The notes below the pieces were generated by a model. The model did no database searches. It was not told the origin of the DNA and was given only the letters and a program-made list of their open reading frames with translations. DNA of 40,461 nt, taken from Cytophagales bacterium (GTDB taxonomy: Bacteria > Bacteroidota > Bacteroidia > Cytophagales > Spirosomataceae). Position 1 is the stretch's first letter, and each line of letters begins with the position of its first letter. Shown here piece by piece: positions 8,935 to 17,153 of the stretch. The position numbers and the translations under genes are program-made. The stretch lies in contig JANSYO010000041.1 in NCBI GenBank assembly GCA_024742395.1, positions 1 to 40,461 on the forward strand. Reading direction: 5' to 3'.

Positions 8935-9816
8935 ATGTCTGCATGGATTTCGGCCGCCAGGCCCAGAACACTACCGCTCGCTCTTTCCTGTATACTTATG
9001 GGTAGTTTTTTAGCTGCCGATGCAGAGCAATTTAATTGGCTCATTTTTGCATTGGCCTGTCTCACTACTATTTTACTTCAGGTATTGTCAAATTTTGCGA
9101 ATGACTACGGGGACACGCAAAATGGTGCTGATAGCAGTGAACGAGTGGGGCCATCAAGGGCCGTTCAAAGCGGAGAAATAAGTCCAGGACAGATGTTTAA
9201 GGCCATAGTCCTTTTTGCCGGGCTGTCTTTAGTGTCAGGAATACTTCTGTTGTACTTTTCACTGAAGGATGCTGATTCTACCACTTTTTGGTATTTCCTG
9301 GGTTTAGGTTTGTTGTGCATTTTGGCGGCCTATACATATACTGCCGGCAAAAGGCCCTATGGTTATGCAGGCCTGGGTGACATTTCGGTGTTAATATTTT
9401 TTGGGCTGGTAGGTGTACTTGGAAGTAATTACCTTTTTACTAAAAGTTTTTATCCATTAAATATTTTACCGGCCCTAAGCAGTGGTTTTCTTGCCACAGG
9501 GGTTCTAAATTTGAATAATATCAGGGATATAGAATCAGATAGAAGCACCGGAAAATTTACTATCCCTACACGATTAGGAAAACAAAAGAGCATCTATTAT
9601 CACTGGTTTCTTTTGGTAGCTTCTGCTCTGAGTATATTTTCTTTTGCGATAATAAAAGAAGGAGACATGAGCTGGTATTTTGTACTGGCTTTCCCACTTT
9701 TTATACTCAATGGAGTAAAAGTTAATTCATTGGAGAATCCTGATCCTTTGCTTAAACAATTGTCCTTCTCCACTTTGGCTTTTGTGGTTTTAACTGGCTT
9801 GTCCTTGCTCTTTTAA
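8935..9816 (+). CDS. menA: 1,4-dihydroxy-2-naphthoate polyprenyltransferase (MenA, UbiA family)
   Basis: Attaches the polyprenyl side chain to 1,4-dihydroxy-2-naphthoate in menaquinone synthesis at the inner membrane. The 293-residue product has the start typical of the family (MSAWISAARPRTLPLA). The first Asp-rich motif is NFANDYGDTQNGADS with the following ERVGPSRAVQSGEISP, and the second is NLNNIRDIESDRSTGKFTIPTRLG; together these bind the Mg2+-diphosphate. About eight hydrophobic helices are visible. The frame continues upstream to a TTG at 8809, but that extension (42 residues, basic, not conserved-looking) precedes the promoter box. It is divergent from the T9SS cargo gene. No other men genes are in the window. 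Confidence 0.92.
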   Translation: MSAWISAARPRTLPLALSCILMGSFLAADAEQFNWLIFALACLTTILLQVLSNFANDYGDTQNGADSSERVGPSRAVQSGEISPGQMFKAIVLFAGLSLVSGILLLYFSLKDADSTTFWYFLGLGLLCILAAYTYTAGKRPYGYAGLGDISVLIFFGLVGVLGSNYLFTKSFYPLNILPALSSGFLATGVLNLNNIRDIESDRSTGKFTIPTRLGKQKSIYYHWFLLVASALSIFSFAIIKEGDMSWYFVLAFPLFILNGVKVNSLENPDPLLKQLSFSTLAFVVLTGLSLLF

Positions 9817-9858
9817 CTGAAAGTAAGGGTGATATTTCGTTTTGACTGTTAGTTCCTG

Positions 9859-9866
9859 TATTTTTG
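9859..9866 (+). promoter_or_regulatory. -7 box (TATTTTTG) for the TPR gene operon
   Basis: Perfect TAnnTTTG match 25 nt upstream of the ATG at 9892. The predicted start of transcription is near 9872. The nearest TTTG (9841-9844) is 14 nt away, too close for the standard 19-21 nt spacing. Confidence 0.45.
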
Positions 9867-9891
9867 GCCTGCCTAAAATCAAATTCCTAAT

Positions 9892-11226
9892 ATGAAATTC
9901 AGAATTTTATCCCTTTTTCTTCTTATAAGCTTCACTATCCAAGCACAGCAGACAGCTGCAGATTATTTTGAAAGTGGAGTTGCTAAAAGCCAGGCTGGCG
10001 ATTTTACCGGAGCACTTGGTGACTTCAGTAGGTCTATTGCCATGAACCCTGAAAATGCTCAGAGTTATTTTAACCGAGGTTTAACAAAACAAGCCCTTGA
10101 AGATCACAGAGGAGCTATCATTGATTTTACGAAGTCCATTGATCTCAATCCCAGGGAGTCACTTTCTTATTTGTATCGTGGAATTAGTCAAAAGGAACAG
10201 GGAGATTCAAGAAATGCCATTCAAGACTTTAACAGAACCATTGAATTAAACTCTGATGACGATTACGCCTATCTTCAGAGAGGGATTACTCTGGCTAAAT
10301 TAGAAGAATTCAGAAAAGCCATTTCTGATTTTAACCGCGTGGTAGAATTGGCTTCTAATCCAAGTTCTAAATATCAGGCGTTCTACTCAAGGGGCTATTG
10401 TAAAACCAAGCTTGGAGATTACAAAGGAAGTATCTCTGACTTTTCTAAGTCAATAGATATAAACCCCAAAAGAGCACAGACTTTTGCTGAAAGAGGTTTC
10501 AGCAGGCTCCAAATTGAAGAATATCCGGAAGCTATTGATGACTTTGGAAAGGCCTTAGAACTAAACCCAAGAGATCAAACAAGTTTTTATAATCGTGGTT
10601 TTGCTAAAGCAAAAACGGCCGACTATTCAGGAGCTCTAAAAGATTTTGCAGCGGCATTGAATATTGATCCTACAGATATCCGGGCATTATATGGCCGCGG
10701 TTTTTGCTACAGCAAACTAAATAATCAGAGAAGTGCCATTCAGGATTTAACAAAGGCCATAGAGTATGGTAATCAAAACTTAGATTCGAAGGTGAACTAT
10801 TCTCCGAGAATGACGGAGTCTCAATTGGCTGTTTTAAGAAATTCGGTAACTGAAGAAATAGGTATTCCTTCTTTTTCTGAAAACAGGTCTAAGGCTTACT
10901 ACGTAAGAGGGGTGGCCTCATATAAAACCGGTAAGAGTAAAGATGCTCTGGCTGATTTAACAAAATCTATAGAGTTAGACCCAATTTTTGCCCCTTCACA
11001 TTTTTTAAGAGGACTCGTTAGGTCTTCAGAAGGACTTCAAAAAGAAGCGTTGGTTGATATGACCAATGCCATAACCTTAGATCAGTTTTATAAGGAAGCT
11101 TATTACGTCAGAGGGTTGATTAATCAGGCCTTAGGATATACAGATCAGGGTTGTCTTGATTTAAGTAGAGCGGGTGAATTAGGCTATGTACAGGCTTATG
11201 AAGTAATTAAAAACAATTGTAACTAA
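9892..11226 (+). CDS. Secreted tetratricopeptide-repeat protein
   Basis: A 444-residue protein with a signal peptide (MKFRILSLFLLISFTIQAQ) followed almost entirely by TPR units of about 34 residues. At least ten can be followed by the recurring pattern A..DF..(A/S)I.LNP....Y..RG: for example GALGDFSRSIAMNPENAQ, GAIIDFTKSIDLNPRES, EAIDDFGKALELNPRDQ, DALADLTKSIELDPIFA. A short unpatterned insert (about residues 300-335) separates the first eight from the last three. Likely a periplasmic or outer-membrane-associated scaffold; no enzymatic domain. The next gene starts 10 nt after the stop, so they should be cotranscribed. Binding partner unknown. Confidence 0.88.
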   Translation: MKFRILSLFLLISFTIQAQQTAADYFESGVAKSQAGDFTGALGDFSRSIAMNPENAQSYFNRGLTKQALEDHRGAIIDFTKSIDLNPRESLSYLYRGISQKEQGDSRNAIQDFNRTIELNSDDDYAYLQRGITLAKLEEFRKAISDFNRVVELASNPSSKYQAFYSRGYCKTKLGDYKGSISDFSKSIDINPKRAQTFAERGFSRLQIEEYPEAIDDFGKALELNPRDQTSFYNRGFAKAKTADYSGALKDFAAALNIDPTDIRALYGRGFCYSKLNNQRSAIQDLTKAIEYGNQNLDSKVNYSPRMTESQLAVLRNSVTEEIGIPSFSENRSKAYYVRGVASYKTGKSKDALADLTKSIELDPIFAPSHFLRGLVRSSEGLQKEALVDMTNAITLDQFYKEAYYVRGLINQALGYTDQGCLDLSRAGELGYVQAYEVIKNNCN

Positions 11227-11236
11227 ATCTATCATA

Positions 11237-11806
11237 ATGAAAAGAATTCTGGGTGTTTTTGTATTAATGTTGACTCTTAGTATCGCTTTGGAGGCTCAGT
11301 CGCTCGATGGCTTACTTGACAAGGCGTTGAGCTTACAGGAAAAAGGTGATAACAAGGGGCTGGGTGATGCACTTGGTATGATTAGCAAGGGAGTTGAGAA
11401 AGAAGTAGGGGAAAGCGGTGGCGATTTTAAGAGCGGCCTGTTAAGTCAGGTAAGTGGTTTAAATAAAATGATTCCTCTTGCTTCTAAAGGAATGGTTAAA
11501 GCCGGCCCGTTAAAAAAGATTATTAATACAATTAAACTAATGTTAGGGGCTAATCGATTGGGCAATATGCTTGGCGGAGGTGGTAGCCTGATCGGAAAGG
11601 CTAGTGCTCTAAAATCAAGTCTGTCATTAATGAAAGGAGGATCGTCTGTTTTGGGAAGTAACTCAGGTAAACTTGATGGCCTTATAGATGGTGCCATGGG
11701 CAATGTCTCAAAACTTTCAGGTGGTGGTATAGCTGCGAAAGCAGCGGACAAAGCTTTACCGGGTCAGTTAGGAGGTATTCTAAGTATGGCTAAAGGTATT
11801 TTATAA
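11237..11806 (+). CDS. Secreted glycine-rich hypothetical protein
   Basis: A 189-residue protein with a clear signal peptide (MKRILGVFVLMLTLSIALEAQS). The mature part is rich in Gly, Leu, Ser and Lys, with repeated short phrases such as MLGGGGSLIGKA, LMKGGSSVLGS, KLSGGGIAAKAADKALPG. The alternating small/hydrophobic helices (ALSSLMKGGS, LGGILSMAKGIL) resemble amphipathic or membrane-active segments. I do not recognise the family. It is the second gene of an operon with the TPR protein (10-nt gap) and is followed by an intrinsic terminator, so it may be a partner or cargo of the TPR protein (inference). Confidence 0.7.
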   Translation: MKRILGVFVLMLTLSIALEAQSLDGLLDKALSLQEKGDNKGLGDALGMISKGVEKEVGESGGDFKSGLLSQVSGLNKMIPLASKGMVKAGPLKKIINTIKLMLGANRLGNMLGGGGSLIGKASALKSSLSLMKGGSSVLGSNSGKLDGLIDGAMGNVSKLSGGGIAAKAADKALPGQLGGILSMAKGIL

Positions 11807-11827
11807 AGAAAATAGCTCGGGCAAATT

Positions 11828-11866
11828 AAAAGAGGTTAGGATTCATCCGGCCTCTTTTTTTATTTT
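11828..11866 (+). terminator. Intrinsic terminator after the TPR operon
   Basis: AAAAGAGG (11828-11835) pairs with CCTCTTTT (11851-11858), with an inner GGAT/ATCC helix across a 2-nt loop, and runs into a T-rich tail (CTCTTTTTTTATTTT). Confidence 0.8.
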
Positions 11867-12014
11867 AGATTCAATAATAAATCTTTTGTGTATTTGGATA
11901 AAGCTGTTGAAATATTGGCTTTTTGGGTAAATGAACAATATAAGATTATGCAAACAGGGCGATGTTTGGATAATCTTTCTTACTTTAACGTTATACAATA
12001 CCACTTTCCGATTT

Positions 12015-15000
12015 ATGGCAGTAAAAGTAGCGATCCGGCATCAAATGCATTATAACTATGAGAGGCCCATTTCTGTGTCTCCTCAGGTGATTCGATTAAA
12101 ACCGGCAGTGCATTCCAGAACGCCCATCAGCTCTTATTCATTAAAGATTTTACCTGAAAACCATTTCATAAACTGGCAACAGGACCCATTTGGTAATTTT
12201 ATTGCCAGAGTAGTTTTCCCTGACAAAATTGACAAACTTCATGTAGATGTAGAGGTGATTGCAGACTTAATAGTTCTCAATCCTTTTGATTTCTTTGTCG
12301 ATGATTACGCAGAACATTTTCCTTTTCAATATGAAGAACAATTGAAGAAGGAGCTAATCCCGTATTTTGAAATTAAGGAAGATGGAGGTTTACTCAAAGA
12401 GTTTATAGCACCCTTTAAGGAAAAGAAAAAGATACAGATTGTAGACTTTCTGGTCATGGTGAATCAGGCCTTGAATCAGCGAGTAAATTATACCATTCGA
12501 ATGGAGCCGGGTATTCAAACCTGTGAATACACACTGAGTAATGCTCTGGGCTCTTGTAGAGATAGTGCTTGGGTCTTAGTACAGGCTATGAGACATTTGG
12601 GTTTAGCGGCCCGGTTTGTTTCGGGCTATCTAGTTCAATTAAAAGCTGATGAAAAGTCACTTGACGGTCCTTCAGGTACAGAACAAGACTTCACCGATTT
12701 ACATGCATGGGCTGAGGTATTCATTCCCGGAGCCGGCTGGGTAGGTTTAGATGCAACATCCGGTCTTCTGGCTGGAGAAGGACATATTCCTTTATCATGC
12801 ACACCTGATCCGGGAAGTGCGGCACCTATTACAGGGATGATTGAAGGAAATGTGCAAACGGATTTCACTTTTAGTAATGAGGTAATTAGAATACATGAAG
12901 AACCACGGGTAACTAAACCTTATACAGATGAAGCCTGGGAGCATGTGCTGGCACTGGGTGATAAAGTTGACGCCGATTTAGCAGAAATGGATGTTCGCCT
13001 AACCATGGGCGGTGAACCTACTTTTGTTTCTATTGACGATATGGAGTCTGCCGAATGGAATACCGCAGCAGACGGCTCTCATAAACGGCAGCTGGCTGTA
13101 GACCTTACAAAAAGAATAAGAACCGCTTTTGCCCCCAATGGAATGCTCCATTTTGGACAGGGAAAACTTTATCCGGGAGAAGTTTTGCCCAGGTGGCAAT
13201 ATGGCTGTTTCTGGAGAAAGGATGGGAAAGCCGTGTGGGGTAATGAGAACTTATTGGCCATGCCTGATAAAAGGGGAGAAAGCAGCCAGGAAGATGGATT
13301 GAACTTTTTAAAAGCATTAAGTTCAAAGCTTAAATTAAGTGAGAAGTCACTTATACCGGCTTATGAAGATGCTTTCTATTTTGCATGGGAAGAGCAGAAA
13401 TTGGCGGTTGACAAAGATCCGCTAAAATTAAATCTCAAAGATGGAATTGAGCGGAAAACACTTACAGATGTTCTGAAAACTGGTTTAGGTGAGGCTACTG
13501 CCTATGTTTTGCCCCTAAAGTATGACAGGGAGGCTTCAGAATGGCAAAGTAGCGTTTGGCCTTTAAAGCGTGGGCATTTATACCTTTTGCCAGGAAATTC
13601 TCCCGCAGGCTATAGATTGCCATTAAATTCACTTCCCGATAGCATAATTAATGATGAGGTTTTCCCTAGGGATCCGCTGGATGATTATCCCGATTTAGAA
13701 GACTTTGAGGCTAAAATTAAAGGTAATTCTAAACCTGAAAAGGAACCTAGAAAGGACGTTTGCTATAAAACGGCTCTTTGTATGGAGGTGAAAGAGGGGA
13801 GAATACATTTATTTATGCCCCCGCAGGATTTGCTTGAGCATTATTTAGAGCTTGTGGCAGCTATTCATTTAGTGGCACAAGAGTTAGAACTCAAGGTACT
13901 GCTGGAGGGTTATGAACCTCCTTCTGAGGGGAAATTGAATAAATTATTTGTTACTCCGGATCCGGGAGTAATTGAGGTAAATGTACATCCGTCTCATAGC
14001 TGGAGAGAATTAGTTAACACCACCTTGGTTTTATACGACCAGGCCAAGCTTTCAAGACTGGGTACAGAGAAATTTATGATTGATGGCCGCCATACCGGTA
14101 CCGGGGGAGGGAATCACATAACTCTAGGTGGCACTACCCCGGCAGACAGCCCCTTGTTAAGAAGGCCTAAGCTGCTTCAAAGTTTGGTGACCTACTGGCA
14201 GCATCATCCTTCTTTGTCCTATCTGTTTAGTGGCCCGTTTATAGGGCCTACCTCTCAGGCTCCGCGTGTAGATGAAGGGAGAAATGATGTATTATATGAG
14301 CTCGAGCTGGCTTTTTCTCAGGTGCCAGAAACAGATAACCCGCCACTATGGCTTGCCGATAGGCTTTTCAGGAACTTATTGGTAGATATTACCGGGAATA
14401 CTCACCGGGCAGAGTTTTGCATAGATAAACTGTACTCACCTTACGGAAGCTCCGGCAGGCAAGGTATTTTAGAGTTCAGAGGATTTGATATGCCTCCGCA
14501 TGCCAGAATGAGTCTGGTGCAGAACCTGCTTATCAGAGCTTTAGTGGCTCGATTCTGGAAAACTCCTTACCAGAAAAAACTGGTGCATTGGGGGGCTGAA
14601 CTTCATGATAGGTTCATGTTAGAGCATTTTGTCAGAGAAGATTTTAATTATGTGCTTGATGAATTAACAGAGGCTGGATATCCTTTTGAGAGAGAATGGT
14701 TTGATGCCTTTGTAGAGTTCAGATTTCCTGTCTTGGGAAGAGCCCAGTTTGGTGATATATCACTAGAACTTAGATGGGCCATTGAGCCATGGCATGTTCT
14801 TGGCGAAGAATCTACTTCACAAGGTACAGCCCGTTATGTAGATTCTTCTGTTGAAAGAGTTCAGGTTAAAGTCACAGGCTGGGTAAAGGAGAGGTATATT
14901 TTGTCTTGCAATAAGACACGAATTCCTTTGAAGTCTACCTCCTTGAATGGTCAATACGTCTCAGGAGTACGATATAAAGCCTGGGATCCGCCATCAGCTT

Positions 15001-15338
15001 TGCACCCTACGGTGCCGGTAGATACCCCTCTGGTGTTTGATGTGATAGATACCTGGAATAATAAATCAATAGGAGGATTTACCTACCATGTGGCTCACCC
15101 GGGTGGCAGAAATTATGACACTATGCCGGTGAATAGTATGGAAGCTGAAGCAAGGAGAAATACACGTTTTTACAGCGAAGGGCATACCCAAGGTTCGGTA
15201 AGAACAGTACAGGAATACTCTGCAGTAGGAAGGTTTTTTGAAGAAAACCATCAGGTAAAACCAATAGAAATACCAGAGCAGGAGAGCATTATGGAGCTGT
15301 CAAATACTTTAGATTTAAGAAGACGAAAGATAAAGTGA
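12015..15338 (+). CDS. Transglutaminase-like / DUF2126 protein of the Anbu locus
   Basis: A 1,107-residue two-part protein. Residues 1 to about 290 are a bacterial transglutaminase-like cysteine peptidase/transferase domain: N-terminal beta domain (KVAIRHQMHYNYERPISVSP), then catalytic Cys181 in LGSCRDSAW, His230 in DLHAWAEVF and Asp246 in GLDATSG. The rest is DUF2126, a family related to glutamate-cysteine ligase-like amidoligases, with MGGEPTFVSIDD, HFGQGKLYPGE, DGRHTGTGGGNHITLGG, RPKLLQSLVTYWQHHPSLSYL and GRQGILEFRGFDMPPHARMS. ATG 12015 is chosen over 11931 because the family starts at the transglutaminase beta domain. It converges on the Anbu operon with four bases between stops. In published comparative genomics this family co-occurs with Anbu, alpha-E and ATP-grasp; the substrate is unknown. 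Cytoplasmic: no signal peptide. Confidence 0.92.
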   Translation: MAVKVAIRHQMHYNYERPISVSPQVIRLKPAVHSRTPISSYSLKILPENHFINWQQDPFGNFIARVVFPDKIDKLHVDVEVIADLIVLNPFDFFVDDYAEHFPFQYEEQLKKELIPYFEIKEDGGLLKEFIAPFKEKKKIQIVDFLVMVNQALNQRVNYTIRMEPGIQTCEYTLSNALGSCRDSAWVLVQAMRHLGLAARFVSGYLVQLKADEKSLDGPSGTEQDFTDLHAWAEVFIPGAGWVGLDATSGLLAGEGHIPLSCTPDPGSAAPITGMIEGNVQTDFTFSNEVIRIHEEPRVTKPYTDEAWEHVLALGDKVDADLAEMDVRLTMGGEPTFVSIDDMESAEWNTAADGSHKRQLAVDLTKRIRTAFAPNGMLHFGQGKLYPGEVLPRWQYGCFWRKDGKAVWGNENLLAMPDKRGESSQEDGLNFLKALSSKLKLSEKSLIPAYEDAFYFAWEEQKLAVDKDPLKLNLKDGIERKTLTDVLKTGLGEATAYVLPLKYDREASEWQSSVWPLKRGHLYLLPGNSPAGYRLPLNSLPDSIINDEVFPRDPLDDYPDLEDFEAKIKGNSKPEKEPRKDVCYKTALCMEVKEGRIHLFMPPQDLLEHYLELVAAIHLVAQELELKVLLEGYEPPSEGKLNKLFVTPDPGVIEVNVHPSHSWRELVNTTLVLYDQAKLSRLGTEKFMIDGRHTGTGGGNHITLGGTTPADSPLLRRPKLLQSLVTYWQHHPSLSYLFSGPFIGPTSQAPRVDEGRNDVLYELELAFSQVPETDNPPLWLADRLFRNLLVDITGNTHRAEFCIDKLYSPYGSSGRQGILEFRGFDMPPHARMSLVQNLLIRALVARFWKTPYQKKLVHWGAELHDRFMLEHFVREDFNYVLDELTEAGYPFEREWFDAFVEFRFPVLGRAQFGDISLELRWAIEPWHVLGEESTSQGTARYVDSSVERVQVKVTGWVKERYILSCNKTRIPLKSTSLNGQYVSGVRYKAWDPPSALHPTVPVDTPLVFDVIDTWNNKSIGGFTYHVAHPGGRNYDTMPVNSMEAEARRNTRFYSEGHTQGSVRTVQEYSAVGRFFEENHQVKPIEIPEQESIMELSNTLDLRRRKIK

Positions 15339-15371
15339 TAAATCACCCCTTATCAAAGAGGGGTGATTTAT
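15338..15371. terminator. Bidirectional hairpin terminator containing both convergent stop codons
   Basis: ATAAATCACCCCT (15338-15350) and AGGGGTGATTTAT (15359-15371) form a perfect 13-bp stem with an 8-nt loop. The last base of the plus-strand TGA (15336-15338) and the whole minus-strand stop (15343-15345) lie in the stem, which also encodes the last residues of Anbu. The A/T-rich stem ends give a short U-run in each direction. Confidence 0.75.
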
Positions 15372-16080
15372 TCAATATTTTATCGACCATGTTGTCTGAG
15401 ATCTTATGAACAGATTCTTTCAGTTTTTCTGCCCAGAAATGCGTAATTTCTTTCAAATCTTCCTCTTCGAGCATGTGCTCTTCCAGTTCAAAAGTTTCTG
15501 TATTGAAGATTAATACATCAATAGGGAAGCCTACATCATTGGCACTTACACGGGTAGAGTCAAAGGAAAGGAAGCCCGTTTTAAGAGCAAACTCCAGAGT
15601 AGAGTCATATGTTAAGGTACGCTGCAATACGGGTTTACCGTAACCAGAGTTACCAATAATCATGAATGGTGTGCTTTCACCTATTTCTATCCAGTTGCCT
15701 TCAGGGTAAAGTAAATAAAGCTTCGGCTCCTTATCTTTTGGCATTTGGCCTCCTACTATGGTGAAGAGGTTAAAATTGATGCCAGCTTTAGTTAAAGTGT
15801 CTCTGTCTTCCTGAGCCACTCGTTTGATCTGATCACCTACGGCATTTACAGCTTTATACATTCTGTCAAAGCCTTCGGTATCATCTAGTAACTCCTCAAA
15901 ATAGGTTATTACTTTGTCTCTGACAGACCTTAAACCAGAGGTCATGATAAATATGGGATACTTACCATATTTATGTACAAATACTTTTTTTGCGGTTGTC
16001 GTTTCAGAACCAGAGGTTATTCTTCTATCAGAAATTGCCACAAGACCTTTTCTTAGTCGTATTCCCAGACAGTACGTCAT
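15343..16080 (-). CDS. Anbu proteasome-type peptidase (ancestral beta subunit)
   Basis: An Ntn-hydrolase of the proteasome superfamily, about the usual length for Anbu (245 residues). It begins MTYCLGIRLRKGLVAISDRRI: removal of Met exposes Thr1 as the nucleophile, with Asp17 in ISDRR and a Lys at 30/31 (TTAKKVF) at the position of the proteasome Lys33. GIRL and the later FIMTSGLRSVRDKV and IIGNSGYGKPVLQRTLTYDSTLEFALKTGFLSFDSTRVSANDVGFPIDVLIF match the family. Known Anbu proteins self-assemble and show weak or undefined peptidase activity; no ATPase partner is encoded here. It is the last gene of a three-gene operon (74 nt after the alpha-E stop). Partners in the locus suggest it acts on, or is fed by, a peptide-like product made by the ATP-grasp and transglutaminase proteins (inference). 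Confidence 0.93.
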   Translation of the reverse strand: MTYCLGIRLRKGLVAISDRRITSGSETTTAKKVFVHKYGKYPIFIMTSGLRSVRDKVITYFEELLDDTEGFDRMYKAVNAVGDQIKRVAQEDRDTLTKAGINFNLFTIVGGQMPKDKEPKLYLLYPEGNWIEIGESTPFMIIGNSGYGKPVLQRTLTYDSTLEFALKTGFLSFDSTRVSANDVGFPIDVLIFNTETFELEEHMLEEEDLKEITHFWAEKLKESVHKISDNMVDKILNKSPLFDKG

Positions 16081-16154
16081 TTCTAATCCTTAATTAATAT
16101 TGGGCTGTAAAGATATTTTAATTCTTGCAGCAAAGGGTCAAAAAGTTGATTAAA

Positions 16155-17129
16155 TCATGATTGTGACTGAGATTGTGTCTGATTCATCTCTGGTGTACCA
16201 AAGTAATGACCTACAATCATATCACTTAAATCATAGATACTTTTCAGTGTATTATTCAAAAAAGTATTTAGATCGTCATCAATTTCTTTAACATCCATGT
16301 AATTAAAAGGGGTGATGATTTTTCCTGTTCTGTGTACCAGACTGTCGTTAGAGATTATCAGTCTATTTTCAATTCTTTCCAGGCTGTTTTGAACAGAAGT
16401 GAGGTTGTTTACTACAGATTTTGGGAAATAGGAATTGAACAATAGGAAGTTCAAGGCTGTATTTTTGTTTGGCAGAGCCGAATAGTACCTGCGACACATA
16501 TCTTTAGCCTCCAGGCAATCAAGCGTGGTGTTCCACTGTTGATTTTTCAAGGGGCTGGCCAATTTCAAATTCCTTATTTCATTGACATCAGATAATTTGC
16601 TTATCAAAATTCTGACGGTCTGAGCTGCCCTTTCAATACTTAAGCCCATATGAATAAAATGCCAGCCCACATCCTTAAGAAGGGTATACCTTATTCTGCC
16701 ACGCACATTGGAGAAATGCTGCATTACATTGACGGTGAAGTCATAAAGCCCCTTGGTTCTATAAACATCTACCGGGTATTCTGATACAAAAAGATAGAAG
16801 TTATTAATGGCATCCCAAAGTTCTCCTGAGAGGTGTTCTCTGATAGATCGGGCGTTTTCTCTTGCGGCGTATACAGAAGATAAGATAGAAACCGGGTTTG
16901 AATCATCCAGGGCGGCTGCCACCAGAGAGTTTTCAATATTGGGTTCTTCTTTGTTTCCTTCCGGTAGGCCTACCATGTCTATGATAGACTTTAAGGCCAG
17001 CGTTTGCAGATGAGGATCTGGGGAGTCTAGTGAGGAAAAATACTGTACATTAATATATCTGGCGAGATGGTCTGTTCTTTCCAGATACCTACCCATCCAG
17101 TAGAAATTCTGAGCTACTCTTGATAACAT
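16155..17129 (-). CDS. Alpha-E domain protein of the Anbu locus
   Basis: A 324-residue all-alpha protein of the COG2307 'alpha-E' family, recognised by its N-terminus MLSRVAQNFYWMGRYLERTDHLARYINVQYF, by DLWD-like ELWDAINNFYLFV, and by GLSIERAAQTVRIL. The domain has unknown biochemistry and is named after conserved acidic residues in helices; the YLERTDHLAR and HMGLSIERAAQ glutamates are those visible here. It follows the ATP-grasp gene after 24 nt and precedes Anbu. The C-terminus ends in a polar MNQTQSQSQS tail. Probably a cytoplasmic partner of the ATP-grasp enzyme, since the two are usually encoded together. Confidence 0.9.
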   Translation of the reverse strand: MLSRVAQNFYWMGRYLERTDHLARYINVQYFSSLDSPDPHLQTLALKSIIDMVGLPEGNKEEPNIENSLVAAALDDSNPVSILSSVYAARENARSIREHLSGELWDAINNFYLFVSEYPVDVYRTKGLYDFTVNVMQHFSNVRGRIRYTLLKDVGWHFIHMGLSIERAAQTVRILISKLSDVNEIRNLKLASPLKNQQWNTTLDCLEAKDMCRRYYSALPNKNTALNFLLFNSYFPKSVVNNLTSVQNSLERIENRLIISNDSLVHRTGKIITPFNYMDVKEIDDDLNTFLNNTLKSIYDLSDMIVGHYFGTPEMNQTQSQSQS

Positions 17130-17153
17130 AGTTTATTTAATTCTTTGTGAAGC

